A model generated the notes under the pieces. The model did no database searches. It had not been told where the DNA came from and saw only the letters and a list, made by a program, of their open reading frames with translations. DNA of 64,000 nt from Sphaerochaeta halotolerans (GTDB lineage: Bacteria; Spirochaetota; Spirochaetia; Sphaerochaetales; Sphaerochaetaceae): the NCBI RefSeq assembly GCF_003429665.1, contig NZ_QUWK01000001.1, positions 270,156 through 334,155 on the forward strand, given 5' to 3'. The translations under genes were made by a program, and so were the position numbers. Position 1 is the first letter of the stretch; each line of letters begins with the position of its first letter. Below, one piece after another: positions 7,951 to 16,847 of this stretch.

Positions 7951-9147
7951 ATGGATAGATTGTATGAGTTTTATCGAAGAAGGTTACAGTATACTGATAT
8001 GACCTTGGTACGGGAGTTTGAGACTGCCGTTTCATGGGATGCTCGGCTTGTGGGAATCAAGGGAGCAAGAGGATGTGGGAAAACTACACTCATTTTGCAA
8101 CACATAAAAAAGACGTTTCAGAATAATCTTGATGTTGCTCTGTATGTAAGCTTGGACAATCTATATTTTGCGAATAATCTTTTGCTGGAATTTGTTGATA
8201 CCTTCGTAAAGCATGGGGGTACCCATATCTTTTTGGATGAGGTGCATAAATATCCTGATTGGGCTGTTGCTATAAAAAACCTGTATGATGAATTTCCTAT
8301 GCTTCATATCGTCTTCACTGGTTCCTCCTTGCTTGAATTGGAAAGGGGCAAGGCTGATCTGAGTAGGAGAGCACTGATGTATGAATTGCCTGGGCTCTCA
8401 TTCCGTGAATATCTGGAGATTGAAACAAAGATGACATTTCCAGCGTTCTCAATTACTGATCTTTTGGACAAGCATGGCCAGATTGCTCAGGAGATTGTTT
8501 CGCATATCAAACCCTTTATGTATTTTTCAGATTACTTGAAAATCGGATATTACCCCTACTATCTTGAGGGTGTAGGGGATTATTCTATGCGATTGGAAGA
8601 GACTGTACTCGTGATATTAGAGCAAGAATTGCCGATGTTGCGTGGTATAGAACCTGCCTATATCCCGAAGATTAAGCAACTACTGTCAATTATTGCGCAA
8701 TCAGCTCCGTTTGTGCCAAATATTACCAAGTTGAGTGAACGGATAGGAATCAATAGACAGACCTTCATTACATACATCACCTATTTGGAACAGGCAAACT
8801 TAATCCGATTGCTCTACAGAAGCACCACTGGGATTGGTCTCTTGCAGAAACCTGATAAGATATTCTTGGATAATACGAATCTCATGTATACCTTAGGGTA
8901 CAATAATCCCTCAATGGGTACGGTACGAGAGACGTTTCTTGCAAGCCAGCTATCTCAGGTGTCTACTGTCACGTTCTCTCCTCAGAGCGATTTTCTTGTT
9001 GATGGAACCTATACTATCGAAGTTGGTGGGAAAAAGAAGAGTAGAAGGCAGCTGCAGGGGATAGAGGACGCATATATTGCCTCTGATGATATTGAGTTTG
9101 GTTTTGGGAGGAAGATTCCTCTCTGGTTGTTTGGCTTTTTATACTAG
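7951..9147 (+). CDS. AAA ATPase (AAA_14/DUF4143 type), second copy
   Basis: A 398-aa protein from ATG 7951 (alternatives ATG 7933, or TTG 7903, which lies within the operator array). Walker A GARGCGKTTLILQHI near residues 30-44; Walker B THIFLDEVHKYPDW near 90-103; sensor FTGSSLLEL; then SRRALMYELPGLSFREYLEIE, the usual hinge in AAA_14 proteins. A winged-helix-like stretch (LSERIGINRQTFITYITYLEQANLI) and a shortened DUF4143 nuclease-like end follow. The C-terminal DFLVDGTYTIEVGGKKK keeps a D-(E)xK-like pattern. Function unknown. It is only distantly similar to the 906 ATPase and is again a single-gene unit with its own repeat array upstream. Confidence 0.85.
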   Translation: MDRLYEFYRRRLQYTDMTLVREFETAVSWDARLVGIKGARGCGKTTLILQHIKKTFQNNLDVALYVSLDNLYFANNLLLEFVDTFVKHGGTHIFLDEVHKYPDWAVAIKNLYDEFPMLHIVFTGSSLLELERGKADLSRRALMYELPGLSFREYLEIETKMTFPAFSITDLLDKHGQIAQEIVSHIKPFMYFSDYLKIGYYPYYLEGVGDYSMRLEETVLVILEQELPMLRGIEPAYIPKIKQLLSIIAQSAPFVPNITKLSERIGINRQTFITYITYLEQANLIRLLYRSTTGIGLLQKPDKIFLDNTNLMYTLGYNNPSMGTVRETFLASQLSQVSTVTFSPQSDFLVDGTYTIEVGGKKKSRRQLQGIEDAYIASDDIEFGFGRKIPLWLFGFLY

Positions 9148-9238
9148 AGAGCACATGTCTATATAGCTGTATTTTTAGTCATATATTTTCTGCCCACAGA
9201 TTTCCTTCCCGATTCTTTATGACTTATTTCTGGAAAGG

Positions 9239-9529
9239 TCACATTGATTGTCTACAATCAATGATGGCATCAATAAACACGCTATTTTCAAAAACAGAGA
9301 AGACTGCTTTGTACCTTTTAGCGAAAGCAACCCGTCTGTATTTTCCGCTAGGTAATCCAAGATCCTCTTCCAGTTGGAATTGGAAGGGATTATCCTTCAA
9401 CTTAACAAGAACAGAACAGAACTCATTTCTCAATACTTTGGCAGCAGGAATGCTCACTTGGGCAAGGAATCTTACGTGACTGACAAGCATTTCATCGGCT
9501 TTTCTGGAGACAATAACTTCAAACCCCAT
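9239..9529 (-). CDS. RelE/YafQ-type toxin
   Basis: A 96-aa small basic protein. Start chosen at the ATG overlapping the antitoxin's last codons (ATGGGGTTTGA), giving 11 bp of overlap; an earlier in-frame ATG at 9553 is possible. The sequence shows a helical N-terminal half followed by DLGLPSGKYRRVAFAKRYKAVFSVFENSVFIDAIID, the beta-sheet core common to RelE/ParE mRNA-interferase or gyrase-poison toxins. The catalytic residue pattern is not clear enough to choose between them. It is co-transcribed with the upstream DinJ/RelB-like antitoxin, so the pair appears intact. Confidence 0.75.
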   Translation of the reverse strand: MGFEVIVSRKADEMLVSHVRFLAQVSIPAAKVLRNEFCSVLVKLKDNPFQFQLEEDLGLPSGKYRRVAFAKRYKAVFSVFENSVFIDAIIDCRQSM

Positions 9530-9815
9530 ATTTGGCTTCAGCCTCTGCCACAATCAAGTCAAAATCCTTAAGTATTTCATCTCCACTTCTACCGACATAC
9601 CCGTTTATACGTTCATCTTCTGCAACAAGCAAATCTGCATACAATGAATTCTCGGAAGCAAGAGACAAACTCAATGGCACTGACTTTTCCCTCACAATCT
9701 GATGAAGAAGCATGTTGAAGGTTCCATTCAGTGTCATTCCAAGTTGATTGAGGATTTCCTCGGCCTGAGCCTTTAGTTCCGTATCCGTTCTCAAACTGAT
9801 TGTTGTACTAGCCAT
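9519..9815 (-). CDS. DinJ/RelB-type antitoxin
   Basis: A 98-aa protein starting at ATG 9815 behind AGGGAGAAACTAT. The N terminus MASTTISLRTDTELKAQAEE is a ribbon-helix-helix DNA-binding segment of the RelB/DinJ family, followed by LGMTLNGTFNMLLHQIVREK. The acidic C-terminal tail (DEILKDFDLIVAEAEAKYGV) would wrap around the toxin. Antitoxins of this family repress their own operon. Its stop overlaps the toxin start, the usual arrangement. Confidence 0.82.
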   Translation of the reverse strand: MASTTISLRTDTELKAQAEEILNQLGMTLNGTFNMLLHQIVREKSVPLSLSLASENSLYADLLVAEDERINGYVGRSGDEILKDFDLIVAEAEAKYGV

Positions 9816-10070
9816 ATAGTTTCTCCCTATTGAAATTCTATCATTCCCAAGTGATGTAGGCAATACAATGCACATACATTGCATAGGGTAATCAGCCCGT
9901 TATTACCGAAGATCAAGAAAATCCCATAATTATCTGCAACTGATTGCTGGTTAGGCTTTGTTCGGCCGGGAATCTCCTTCAGGTATATGTAGTATCGTAC
10001 TACAAATTTAGCAGGATAAGCTTCTGCAATTAATATTTAGATAAGAAAGTGCTTGTTTTAGGTTAGCAGA

Positions 10071-10149
10071 GTAACCAAAAAATCGAAATAATAGTGGATG
10101 TAGTAACTAATTTTCTCGAGTAATGGTTACTACAGTGTGCAAAATACAG
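10071..10149. promoter_or_regulatory. Orphan operator array related to the 7.9-kb ATPase promoter
   Basis: GTAACCAAAA (10071-10080), GTAACTAA (10103-10110) and the palindrome AGTAA-TGG-TTACT (10119-10131), followed by ACAGTGTGCAAAATACAG. The array before the ATPase at 7951 has GTAACCAAAA then GCAGTGTACAAAATAGAG in the same order. The remaining 9885-10290 gap has no gene. It may mark the former site of a related ATPase gene or a second target of the same regulator. Confidence 0.5.
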
Positions 10150-10245
10150 CACTAGCATGTTGATATTTGTACGTGTCCCTTTTACATAGGATCAGCTAAT
10201 ACTGAAGTATGTATACATTCAGTAAATAATTAGTACAGTATCGAA

Positions 10246-10276
10246 CCCTACCAGTCCCCTTAGGGAACCAGTAGGG
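10246..10276 (-). terminator. Terminator hairpin for the left-going transcript
   Basis: CCCTACCAGTCCC (10246-10258) pairs with GGGAACCAGTAGGG (10263-10276) across CTTA, allowing one bulge and wobble pairs. It lies just past the stop of the truncated permease on the minus strand and probably belonged to that lost ABC operon. Confidence 0.55.
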
Positions 10277-10290
10277 CTTCTCTCTTGTGG

Positions 10291-10506
10291 TTAACCCTTC
10301 ACTCCACCAAGCATTAAGCCTGAGACGAAGTGTCTCTGTACAAAAGGATAGATGATGAGAACAAGGAGCATTCCCAGTACCATGACAGCAATCTTCAGGT
10401 TGTTGGAGACATACTGACCACCACCAAGGGATTCATCGGATTTGAACATCAGAGAGTGCAAGACCACCTGCAAGGTGTACTTTCTACGTAGAGGGATGGT
10501 AATCAA
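10291..10506 (-). pseudogene. Carbohydrate ABC permease, C-terminal remnant
   Basis: Only about 65 residues remain. TLQVVLHSLMF and LKIAVMVLGMLLVLIIYPFVQRHFVSGLMLGGVKG match the last transmembrane segment and conserved end of LplC/YtcP-like sugar permeases, normally about 290 residues. The first few codons are not permease sequence. The break lies where the polysaccharide genes begin, and the minus-strand Wzy-like gene ends at 10503, overlapping the open frame by 4 bp. Insertion of the polysaccharide locus, or a deletion at its edge, most likely removed the rest. The intact terminator downstream supports a once-functional operon. Confidence 0.75.
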
Positions 10507-11681
10507 TACCGTTCCCAGAACGATGGTTCATCATGCTTTCCTGGGATGTAGATCCGGTCAGCGTGGAATGCACTGATGACCAAGGGAACGAAGAGAATGT
10601 CTCCATATCGGAAGGGGTACACCATTTCTCCAAGGAAGTATGCCGCAAGGATGACCATGAGGCTGAAGAGAAGGGATGAGGTAGGCAATAGGCGATAGAG
10701 ACTGAAGAGAATTGCCAGGAAGGGAATGGCAGAGAAGATGCCAAAGGTCGCAATCATCCACAGGTAGGAGTTTGGAAGTCCTTTGGTGGCTAAAAAAGAC
10801 GGGGTGAAACCAGTTAGGAGTTTCTTTGGTGTCAGTTCATTCAAGAACCGCGTTGTTGCACTCAGCCTCCCTGTATTGGTAAATCCATACTGGCCAAAGT
10901 GGGAGTAACGGTAGAGATGGGGAAGGAGCAATGCCAGTGCAATTACGATCATAATCAAAGCAAGTAGAAGTGGAAGCCGATAGTACTTCAGCCAATGGGT
11001 TCCAGAATCAATATAGTAGAAAGCAATGAAGCGTATGTTGATCACGATGATTGCAGTCAAGAACAACATCGATATGATGATTGCAGCCCGCCCTCTTGCG
11101 CAGAAGGAAAGCACTACAGAGACAAGTGCAGGCCAAATGGCTGGACGATATCGTTTGTTGTAGAAATCCGAAATATAGAGCAACCCTTCACCTAAGAACA
11201 TGATGGTTGCAATATAGGTAAGAGGAACTTTCCTGATACCGCTCAAGATGGGCAGATTTGTCGAGATACTACAGACTGCGATGGCGAGAAGGGCAGAGGA
11301 AATGATGAAAAAGATACGGAAGATCTTCTTCGCCCAAGTGGTGTACACGAACAGAATTCCTATACTGTACCCAGCCAAGGAGTACCCCAATCCACTGAGA
11401 AGAGACACTTCCGGTCCTTGAATGGTTTTCCCGTAGACCAGAAGTGCAACCAACACTCCCCCGATGAGGTAGTCCACTAGTTCCAGTTCCTTCCGTTGAG
11501 TGAATAAGGTTATGATGGTACAAAGAAAAGCCAGCAAGAAGGAGATGCCCGCAATGTGGGGAATGGGATAGAACTGATCAAGTAAGAGAAGTAGTAAATA
11601 GACAGGAAGCAACACCTGCAGGAGAGCGGGTGTAGAGGGAAGTGTGTTTTCAGTTTCCTGCAATAACAATCTATATCTCAT
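10503..11681 (-). CDS. Wzy/WaaL-like O-antigen polymerase or ligase
   Basis: A 392-aa integral membrane protein with about ten hydrophobic spans and a loop after LYRYSHFGQYGFTNTGRLSATTRF. The loop segment TGRLSATTRFLNELTPKKLLTGFTPS...PNSYLWMIATFGI resembles the large periplasmic loop of O-antigen polymerases and ligases (G-R plus an asparagine-serine-Y pair). The same layout recurs in the Wzy-like protein at 60150-61316. Such proteins link lipid-carried repeat units or attach the glycan to its acceptor. It lies downstream of the Wzz-like gene in the same direction and is probably co-transcribed. Polymerase versus ligase cannot be settled by sequence reading. Confidence 0.75.
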   Translation of the reverse strand: MRYRLLLQETENTLPSTPALLQVLLPVYLLLLLLDQFYPIPHIAGISFLLAFLCTIITLFTQRKELELVDYLIGGVLVALLVYGKTIQGPEVSLLSGLGYSLAGYSIGILFVYTTWAKKIFRIFFIISSALLAIAVCSISTNLPILSGIRKVPLTYIATIMFLGEGLLYISDFYNKRYRPAIWPALVSVVLSFCARGRAAIIISMLFLTAIIVINIRFIAFYYIDSGTHWLKYYRLPLLLALIMIVIALALLLPHLYRYSHFGQYGFTNTGRLSATTRFLNELTPKKLLTGFTPSFLATKGLPNSYLWMIATFGIFSAIPFLAILFSLYRLLPTSSLLFSLMVILAAYFLGEMVYPFRYGDILFVPLVISAFHADRIYIPGKHDEPSFWERY

Positions 11682-11732
11682 TCACTCTCTCCTGCTCCCT
11701 CCTTACAAGGAGGTGGGACAGCGTACCATCCA

Positions 11733-13853
11733 TCAGCGAGACGACGCTTTCGTTAACAGCTTCGCTTCACGACCACTCCCATTTCCAGACATAAGTGCAG
11801 TCAAAGCCTTGTCATGTGCCTTGATTTCCTGTCTCTCCTGATAGGAAGGTTTGCCTGCAATATTGTTCAGGATAACACCAGCAAGTGGAAGGTTGCAGAG
11901 CTCAAATGTATGGAGCAGTGCTTTCAGCATCCCACGAGACCCTACAAAGCTACGGATGTTCAAGATCAAGCCATTGGTGGCTCTTGAAACTGCGAGCAGA
12001 TTCGAAGCAGAGCGGAAGGTTGGTCCATCGATGAGTACCACATCGTAGAGAGCAGAGACACTGCCAAGGTACTCGACAAACTGTGAACTGTTGAGAATCT
12101 GTCCCAGTTCCTTTGGCCCTGCCTCTATTGCTACAATAGAAAGTTCTGGATTTTCTCCAGCAGGTTTGCAGGGTTTGTCGAGGGAGAAGGTTTTCAGGTT
12201 GGCCGATGAAGCAATTTCAACATGGCTTGTAATTTTTGCGTAGAGGCGTTGGTAGTTCATTCCCTCGTTTGCTGTACCAATGACGAGAACTTTCTTGCCG
12301 CTCTTTACCATGGAGAGTGCTGTATTGAGTGTCGTGTAGGAAGTTCCTTCACCATAACTCAAGCTTCCCAGTGTGAAAATATTGGTGTTTGGAGCATACA
12401 TTAAAATACCGGCAAGATGGGTGTATGCGCTTCCTGCAGCGGAATCAGGATGCTCGAGAATTTCCATCTCGGTGTTGATATCCTTGCTCCCTAGAGGAAT
12501 GGTGGTAAGAAGTTTTCCTTCCTTACCCAGTATCTTGATAAGGGACTGTTCGTCATCAATCGTGTCAGAGAGGTATTCAGCAAGCAGGGTAGCCAAGAGA
12601 GCAAGTGCTGCTCCCAGCAGCACACCAACTGCCAAAATGAGGAGGTTGTTTGATTCCCCATCCTCGTTTACCAGTTTCACTGGTTCTACTTCTTGTATTG
12701 CAGTACGTTCTGAAGCAAGGAATGAGTCGAGAGATCGTATCTGTGAAGTCAAGCTAACAGAGGTACTGGTCTCTCTGGAGACATCATTACGTAGTTCTGA
12801 GTATTCGAGCTGGAGGTTGGTAACAGTTTTCAGCTTATTTAGATATTCGCTCTCCAACCCACTAAGGATTGAAAATTCTACACTTGATGTGATGCTACGC
12901 GTTCTTTCAAGGGCCTCAAGTTCATCGAAACCTTGGGAGCGGAAAAGCTCAGAGAATTGAGCTTCTAGGTTGGTTAGTGCAAGTTCCAGTTCCGGGTTAC
13001 GAACTGCGTTCTCTTCAGATGTATTTGATTGCACCAGTAGTCGTGCGATTTCATCATATAGATACTGTCTATAAGCATCTGAATATCTGGAGGTGAGGAG
13101 AAGGGTCTGCTCATCCTGTACTCCAAGAGATTGGAGAGAGGCTTCCAATGATGATTCAGGAGCAACTCCTGCCAGTTGGAGCTGGATGAGGGAGAGAATT
13201 TGCTGATATGCCGATTTATTTGCTTCCAATGAGAGGATGTCTGTCTCTTCTTGGAACGCAGCTAATGCTACCTTGCTTGATTCCAGAAGGGTAGTACTCT
13301 CTTCCAGCTGCCTATCCAAGGCATCATGCTGCAAGGTAAGGTCTGTATTTGCAAAGGCAAGGAGAGATGCTGAGAATTCACTGGTTAGTGCATTAAGGAA
13401 GTCTTGGGCAAACACAGGATTGGAGTGTTCAAGTGAGATGGAGACTGAATTGGTGTCCTTTATCTCGCTGGTTGTGATTGCTTCCTGTAGACCTTTGAAT
13501 TTCTTCTTGTCAGTGAGTAGGTCTTCATAGGTGGAGCCATCCTTTCTTTGGTAAGAGGCAAGGTTCAATTGCCCTAAGGCACTACGAACAGTCTCATCAC
13601 GCGTGAGGAACTGGAGTTCGGTAGTGATGTTCCTGATATCGCCTCTTGAAGTATCCCAAGCAGTAAGATTCTTGATTGACTCCACGCTTACCGTGGTCGT
13701 TGCGGTATAGGTGGGATCATTGGTCAAGATATATCCCACACATGCAAGAACGATGATGCCAAATACTATAAGAAGCAGTTTGAAATGCTTCAATACTATG
13801 CCAATAAGTTCACTGATGCTAATACCTTCGTCCTCATACAACGTTTCTTCCAT
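11733..13853 (-). CDS. Wzz/BY-kinase-like polysaccharide co-polymerase with degraded ATP site
   Basis: A 706-aa protein. An N-terminal Wzz region has TM1 at about 22-44 and TYTATTTVSVES after it; a long coiled-coil periplasmic domain spans about 150-390; TM2 is at about 403-428; a cytoplasmic BY-kinase-like domain spans about 455-680. In active BY-kinases Walker A is GEGKST-like; here it reads GSLSYGEGTSYTT with no lysine. The expected D-x-PP segment is VVLIDGPTF. The C-terminal tail SGNGSGREAKLLTKASSR has no tyrosine cluster. Chain-length control by the Wzz part is likely; kinase activity is unlikely. This appears to be the first gene of a minus-strand operon with the Wzy-like gene. Confidence 0.88.
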   Translation of the reverse strand: MEETLYEDEGISISELIGIVLKHFKLLLIVFGIIVLACVGYILTNDPTYTATTTVSVESIKNLTAWDTSRGDIRNITTELQFLTRDETVRSALGQLNLASYQRKDGSTYEDLLTDKKKFKGLQEAITTSEIKDTNSVSISLEHSNPVFAQDFLNALTSEFSASLLAFANTDLTLQHDALDRQLEESTTLLESSKVALAAFQEETDILSLEANKSAYQQILSLIQLQLAGVAPESSLEASLQSLGVQDEQTLLLTSRYSDAYRQYLYDEIARLLVQSNTSEENAVRNPELELALTNLEAQFSELFRSQGFDELEALERTRSITSSVEFSILSGLESEYLNKLKTVTNLQLEYSELRNDVSRETSTSVSLTSQIRSLDSFLASERTAIQEVEPVKLVNEDGESNNLLILAVGVLLGAALALLATLLAEYLSDTIDDEQSLIKILGKEGKLLTTIPLGSKDINTEMEILEHPDSAAGSAYTHLAGILMYAPNTNIFTLGSLSYGEGTSYTTLNTALSMVKSGKKVLVIGTANEGMNYQRLYAKITSHVEIASSANLKTFSLDKPCKPAGENPELSIVAIEAGPKELGQILNSSQFVEYLGSVSALYDVVLIDGPTFRSASNLLAVSRATNGLILNIRSFVGSRGMLKALLHTFELCNLPLAGVILNNIAGKPSYQERQEIKAHDKALTALMSGNGSGREAKLLTKASSR

Positions 13854-14150
13854 ACCTGCGTCCCCATTTCCCTATGCAAAAATTTTGAGACAATTTCGCT
13901 TTCCCGACGAAATGTTCTCTTGTGCAAGAATAGCTCCGCCAACAAGCATACTTGGGTGCGGTACGAAGGTGTGCATAGTTTCTTGTTGTTAGAGTGATTC
14001 TTTAAACCGTTAAACGATACCATGTACAGAGGTGAAAGTAAATATAGTTTAGGAAAACGATTAGTTGTCATAAGGCAACAAGTGTCTAGGTTTGTATCGA
14101 AAAACTGCCTGTAAGAGGTTGTAATTACTCATTGATATGGAAAAACGCTA
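13854..14150. other. Divergent intergenic region (promoters and leader)
   Basis: About 300 bp between the divergent Wzz-like gene and the membrane-protein gene. No open frame with a convincing product is present. TTTAA-ACCG-TTAAA near 14003-14016 is a small palindrome. The ~100 bp before the Wzz start may be an untranslated leader on the minus strand, where a LoaP-type antiterminator could load; no defined element was recognised. Confidence 0.4.
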
Positions 14151-14186
14151 TTGACCGTCATACGTTCTCCCCTCACAATACCAACC

Positions 14187-14996
14187 ATGAAGAAGTGGAA
14201 AGCTCCAGAGAAGAAATCACTTGGTCAGGCACTGAAGGAGAAGGATAGCGCACGTATCGTGCACTATGCCCTGCGTTTCATTGTGGTCCTCGTGTTGGTT
14301 GCCCAGCTTTTCAACGGCAACTATGAAAACGTATTTCTCTGTGTGCTTACCCTTATCCTGTTCACCATTCCTTCCCTTATAGAGACAAACACCCGTATTG
14401 ATATTCCAGATACCTTGGAGAACCTCATCTTCTTCTTCATTTTCGCAGCCGAGATACTCGGAGAAATGCGTTCCTACTATGTGACCTTTCCCTTCTGGGA
14501 TACATTGCTGCACACCTTCAACGGCTTCTTGGCAGCGGCAATCGGGTTCTCCCTCGTGGATATACTTAACCAGAATGAACGGTTCTCCATTCGGCTCTCT
14601 CCTTTCTTTGTTGCCATCGTCGCCTTCTGCTTCTCTATGACCATTGGGGTAATGTGGGAGTTCTTTGAGTTCTTCATGGATGTGGCCTTTGGCTTGGACA
14701 TGCAGAAGGATACCGTGATTGCCACCATACACTCAGTCTCCCTTGATCCCACAAACAGCCAGAAGATCATAACCATCAGCGGTATTGAAGAGGTTGTGGT
14801 ACAGGGGAAGCCGTTGGGTGTCGGTGGGTACTTGGACATTGGGCTCTTTGACACCATGGAGGATCTCTTCGTGAATTTCATCGGAGCAGTTGCGTTCAGC
14901 ATTGCCGGCTATTTCTATGTAAAGTATCGTTCGAAAAAAGCTGGATTCCTCAAGTACTTTGTACCAACATTGGTTGAGAAGGAAGAATCCAGGTAG
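14187..14996 (+). CDS. YjdF/DUF2238-like membrane protein
   Basis: A 269-aa membrane protein (ATG 14187; a TTG at 14151 would add 12 residues). About six hydrophobic spans are visible. FWDTLLHTFNGFLAAAIGFSLVD and FSMTIGVMWEFFEFFMD carry the histidine, aspartate and glutamate residues typical of DUF2238 (YjdF) proteins, whose role is unknown. The segment between these and the last span, containing a VSLDPTNSQKIITISGIEE loop, is longer than usual. The last 25 residues are cytoplasmic and charged. It is convergent with the transglutaminase gene. Confidence 0.7.
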   Translation: MKKWKAPEKKSLGQALKEKDSARIVHYALRFIVVLVLVAQLFNGNYENVFLCVLTLILFTIPSLIETNTRIDIPDTLENLIFFFIFAAEILGEMRSYYVTFPFWDTLLHTFNGFLAAAIGFSLVDILNQNERFSIRLSPFFVAIVAFCFSMTIGVMWEFFEFFMDVAFGLDMQKDTVIATIHSVSLDPTNSQKIITISGIEEVVVQGKPLGVGGYLDIGLFDTMEDLFVNFIGAVAFSIAGYFYVKYRSKKAGFLKYFVPTLVEKEESR

Positions 14997-15005
14997 AGCA
15001 GCAAC

Positions 15006-15719
15006 TCAGCTTCTGCGCAGTTTTCGGATGGATCTGTTGAGTTTGGGACGGAGAATCAGTCGGTAGGTCAGAGCGTGTGTTCTTCGTTCTGCCTCCGGGT
15101 GGGCTTGGAAGAAGGCATCGGGATCGCTGAAAGTGTGTAGGCTTTCCCTGATTGCCTTGCTCTGGATTGCTGTCTCCTTTTCCTCCCACCTGATAGGAGG
15201 ATTTCGGAAGTGAGAGACGGCGATTCCGTAGCCATAAAAGCTCCCGATGAAGTTGGCAAACTTCTGCTGGAGTTTTTCCAGGTATGGACGGTCAACAATA
15301 TGTCCCCCGATCTCAAGCCAGCTGCCTTGGTACTGTATTTCCACCCATGCATGGTGCAGATGTCTTGGACTGAAAAGGAAGGAGATTCCACCGAGTAATC
15401 CTCGATGTATGACCTTGCTGATCATGGCCGCCTTCAGCCGGCAAGGAATGCCTACTGCACGAAGAAGGGCCATCAGGAGCGTGGTCTTGGTAAGGCAGTT
15501 TCCCATACCTTGGACGAGTACTGTTGAAGCGGGGACACAAAAGCTCTCTGCATATCCGTAGGGTATTGCATCACGGACAAACGTATAGACTGCATCAATA
15601 CGCTCGCCAGAGGTAGGGAGGGAGAGCCACCCTTGCTTTTGGATGAGTGTTACAATAGCAGGGTGTTCATAATCAAGGAGCGGTGTTGCTCTTCTGTATT
15701 GTTGCTCATCCGATTGCAT
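15006..15719 (-). CDS. Transglutaminase-like cysteine protease/amidase family protein
   Basis: A 237-aa protein with the transglutaminase-core triad: cysteine in VQGMGNCLTKTTLLMALLRA (about residues 72-90), histidine in HLHHAWVEI, and a plausible aspartate in GGHIVDRPY. These proteins cut or form amide bonds. Prokaryotic examples are often proteases or peptidoglycan-related enzymes. No signal peptide is visible, so it appears cytoplasmic. It stands alone on the minus strand between plus-strand genes. The exact substrate is unknown. Confidence 0.82.
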   Translation of the reverse strand: MQSDEQQYRRATPLLDYEHPAIVTLIQKQGWLSLPTSGERIDAVYTFVRDAIPYGYAESFCVPASTVLVQGMGNCLTKTTLLMALLRAVGIPCRLKAAMISKVIHRGLLGGISFLFSPRHLHHAWVEIQYQGSWLEIGGHIVDRPYLEKLQQKFANFIGSFYGYGIAVSHFRNPPIRWEEKETAIQSKAIRESLHTFSDPDAFFQAHPEAERRTHALTYRLILRPKLNRSIRKLRRS

Positions 15720-15937
15720 CTAAACCTCTCTTGGACCACAGTATAACACTAAGAGCGTGTTCTTGCCATACACGAATATGATACGGGTCTGGGTAGAATC
15801 ATTAGACAGAGAGATAAAGCTGTACTACGATAGAGAGAGGAGACTTAAATGTTATGCGGTCCTCTGTCCCGGAATTATATCATCAAAAATCAATCACCTA
15901 TCGTAAGTATAGGGTGAATTATTATTAGGAGATGGTA

Positions 15938-16813
15938 ATGGATACACTACATGCACTGATGAAGGGCCCGCTCCCTTCCCTGTTTTTCTGTATTGGAAAC
16001 CCCGTGGTGGGAAACCCCACCCAATATATGATGGAAGAAGCTTTTTTGGCCATGGACTTTCCCGGTCAGTACATCACCTGTGAAGTGGAACCAAATCAGT
16101 TGCAAACAGCATTGGAAGGGTTGAAAGCTCTGAAAGTAGCAGGAGGCAATGTCACCGCTCCCTTCAAGCAACTGGTTTTCCCCTACCTCGACAGTTTCAC
16201 CGAGAGTGCACGTCTCAGCAATGCTGTGAACTGCATTACCTTGCAAGCAGATGGCACCTACCAAGGGGATAATACTGACGGCAAGGGGTTCCTGCAGTCC
16301 TTGCAGGAGCAGGTCGGGAATCTCAGTGAGAGGCGAGTGGTGCTCTTTGGCGCTGGGGGAGCTGCCTCCGCCATTGCAGTTGAGCTGGTCCTCTGTGAGG
16401 TGCAAGAGGTCATCTTGGTAAACCGAACCAGGGAAAAAGCCGAAGCGCTTGCGCAGCGTTTGAGGGGAGTCACGAAGACCACGGTATCTACCCAAGCTTG
16501 GGAGGGTACTTATCAGATAGAAGAGGATGGTTTGGTGGTGGTGCAGGCTACCAGTGTTGGTCTTTTCGATGAGAAGCGCTGCATAGATGTTGCTTTCTCA
16601 CAGGGGCTTCAGGATGTCATTGCCTGTGATGTAGTGTTCAACCCCACCGATACGGCCTTTTTGAAAAGGGCAAGGGAAGTGGGAGCCACTACCCTTGATG
16701 GACTGGGAATGTTGGTGAACCAGGGAGTTCTTGGTCTACAGAATTGGACAGGAATGGTTCCTGATGCTCAAGTGATGAGGGCGGCACTAGAGAAAGCCTT
16801 CTCAATCGGATGA
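15938..16813 (+). CDS. Shikimate dehydrogenase family protein, atypical N terminus
   Basis: A 291-aa protein; ATG 15938 follows TTAGGAG (an in-frame ATG at 15932 is too close to it). The family catalytic lysine is present in GGNVTAPFKQ, with the asparagine in NAVNCI and aspartate in GDNTDGKGF. The NADP-binding loop is VVLFGAGGAASAIAVEL followed by VNRTREKAEAL, the NRT form typical of AroE. However, the S-x-S/S-x-T shikimate carboxylate motif is replaced by GNPVVGNPTQYMM. It may be a true AroE with altered binding, or a paralogue acting on a quinate-like compound. It lies just upstream of LoaP. Confidence 0.8.
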   Translation: MDTLHALMKGPLPSLFFCIGNPVVGNPTQYMMEEAFLAMDFPGQYITCEVEPNQLQTALEGLKALKVAGGNVTAPFKQLVFPYLDSFTESARLSNAVNCITLQADGTYQGDNTDGKGFLQSLQEQVGNLSERRVVLFGAGGAASAIAVELVLCEVQEVILVNRTREKAEALAQRLRGVTKTTVSTQAWEGTYQIEEDGLVVVQATSVGLFDEKRCIDVAFSQGLQDVIACDVVFNPTDTAFLKRAREVGATTLDGLGMLVNQGVLGLQNWTGMVPDAQVMRAALEKAFSIG

Positions 16814-16847
16814 CAAACATGTACCAAATACTGTACTATGGGCGACT

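Noticed and set aside
14217..14732. Minus-strand 171-aa frame rich in histidine and glutamate
   Set aside because: Antisense of the YjdF-like membrane protein gene.
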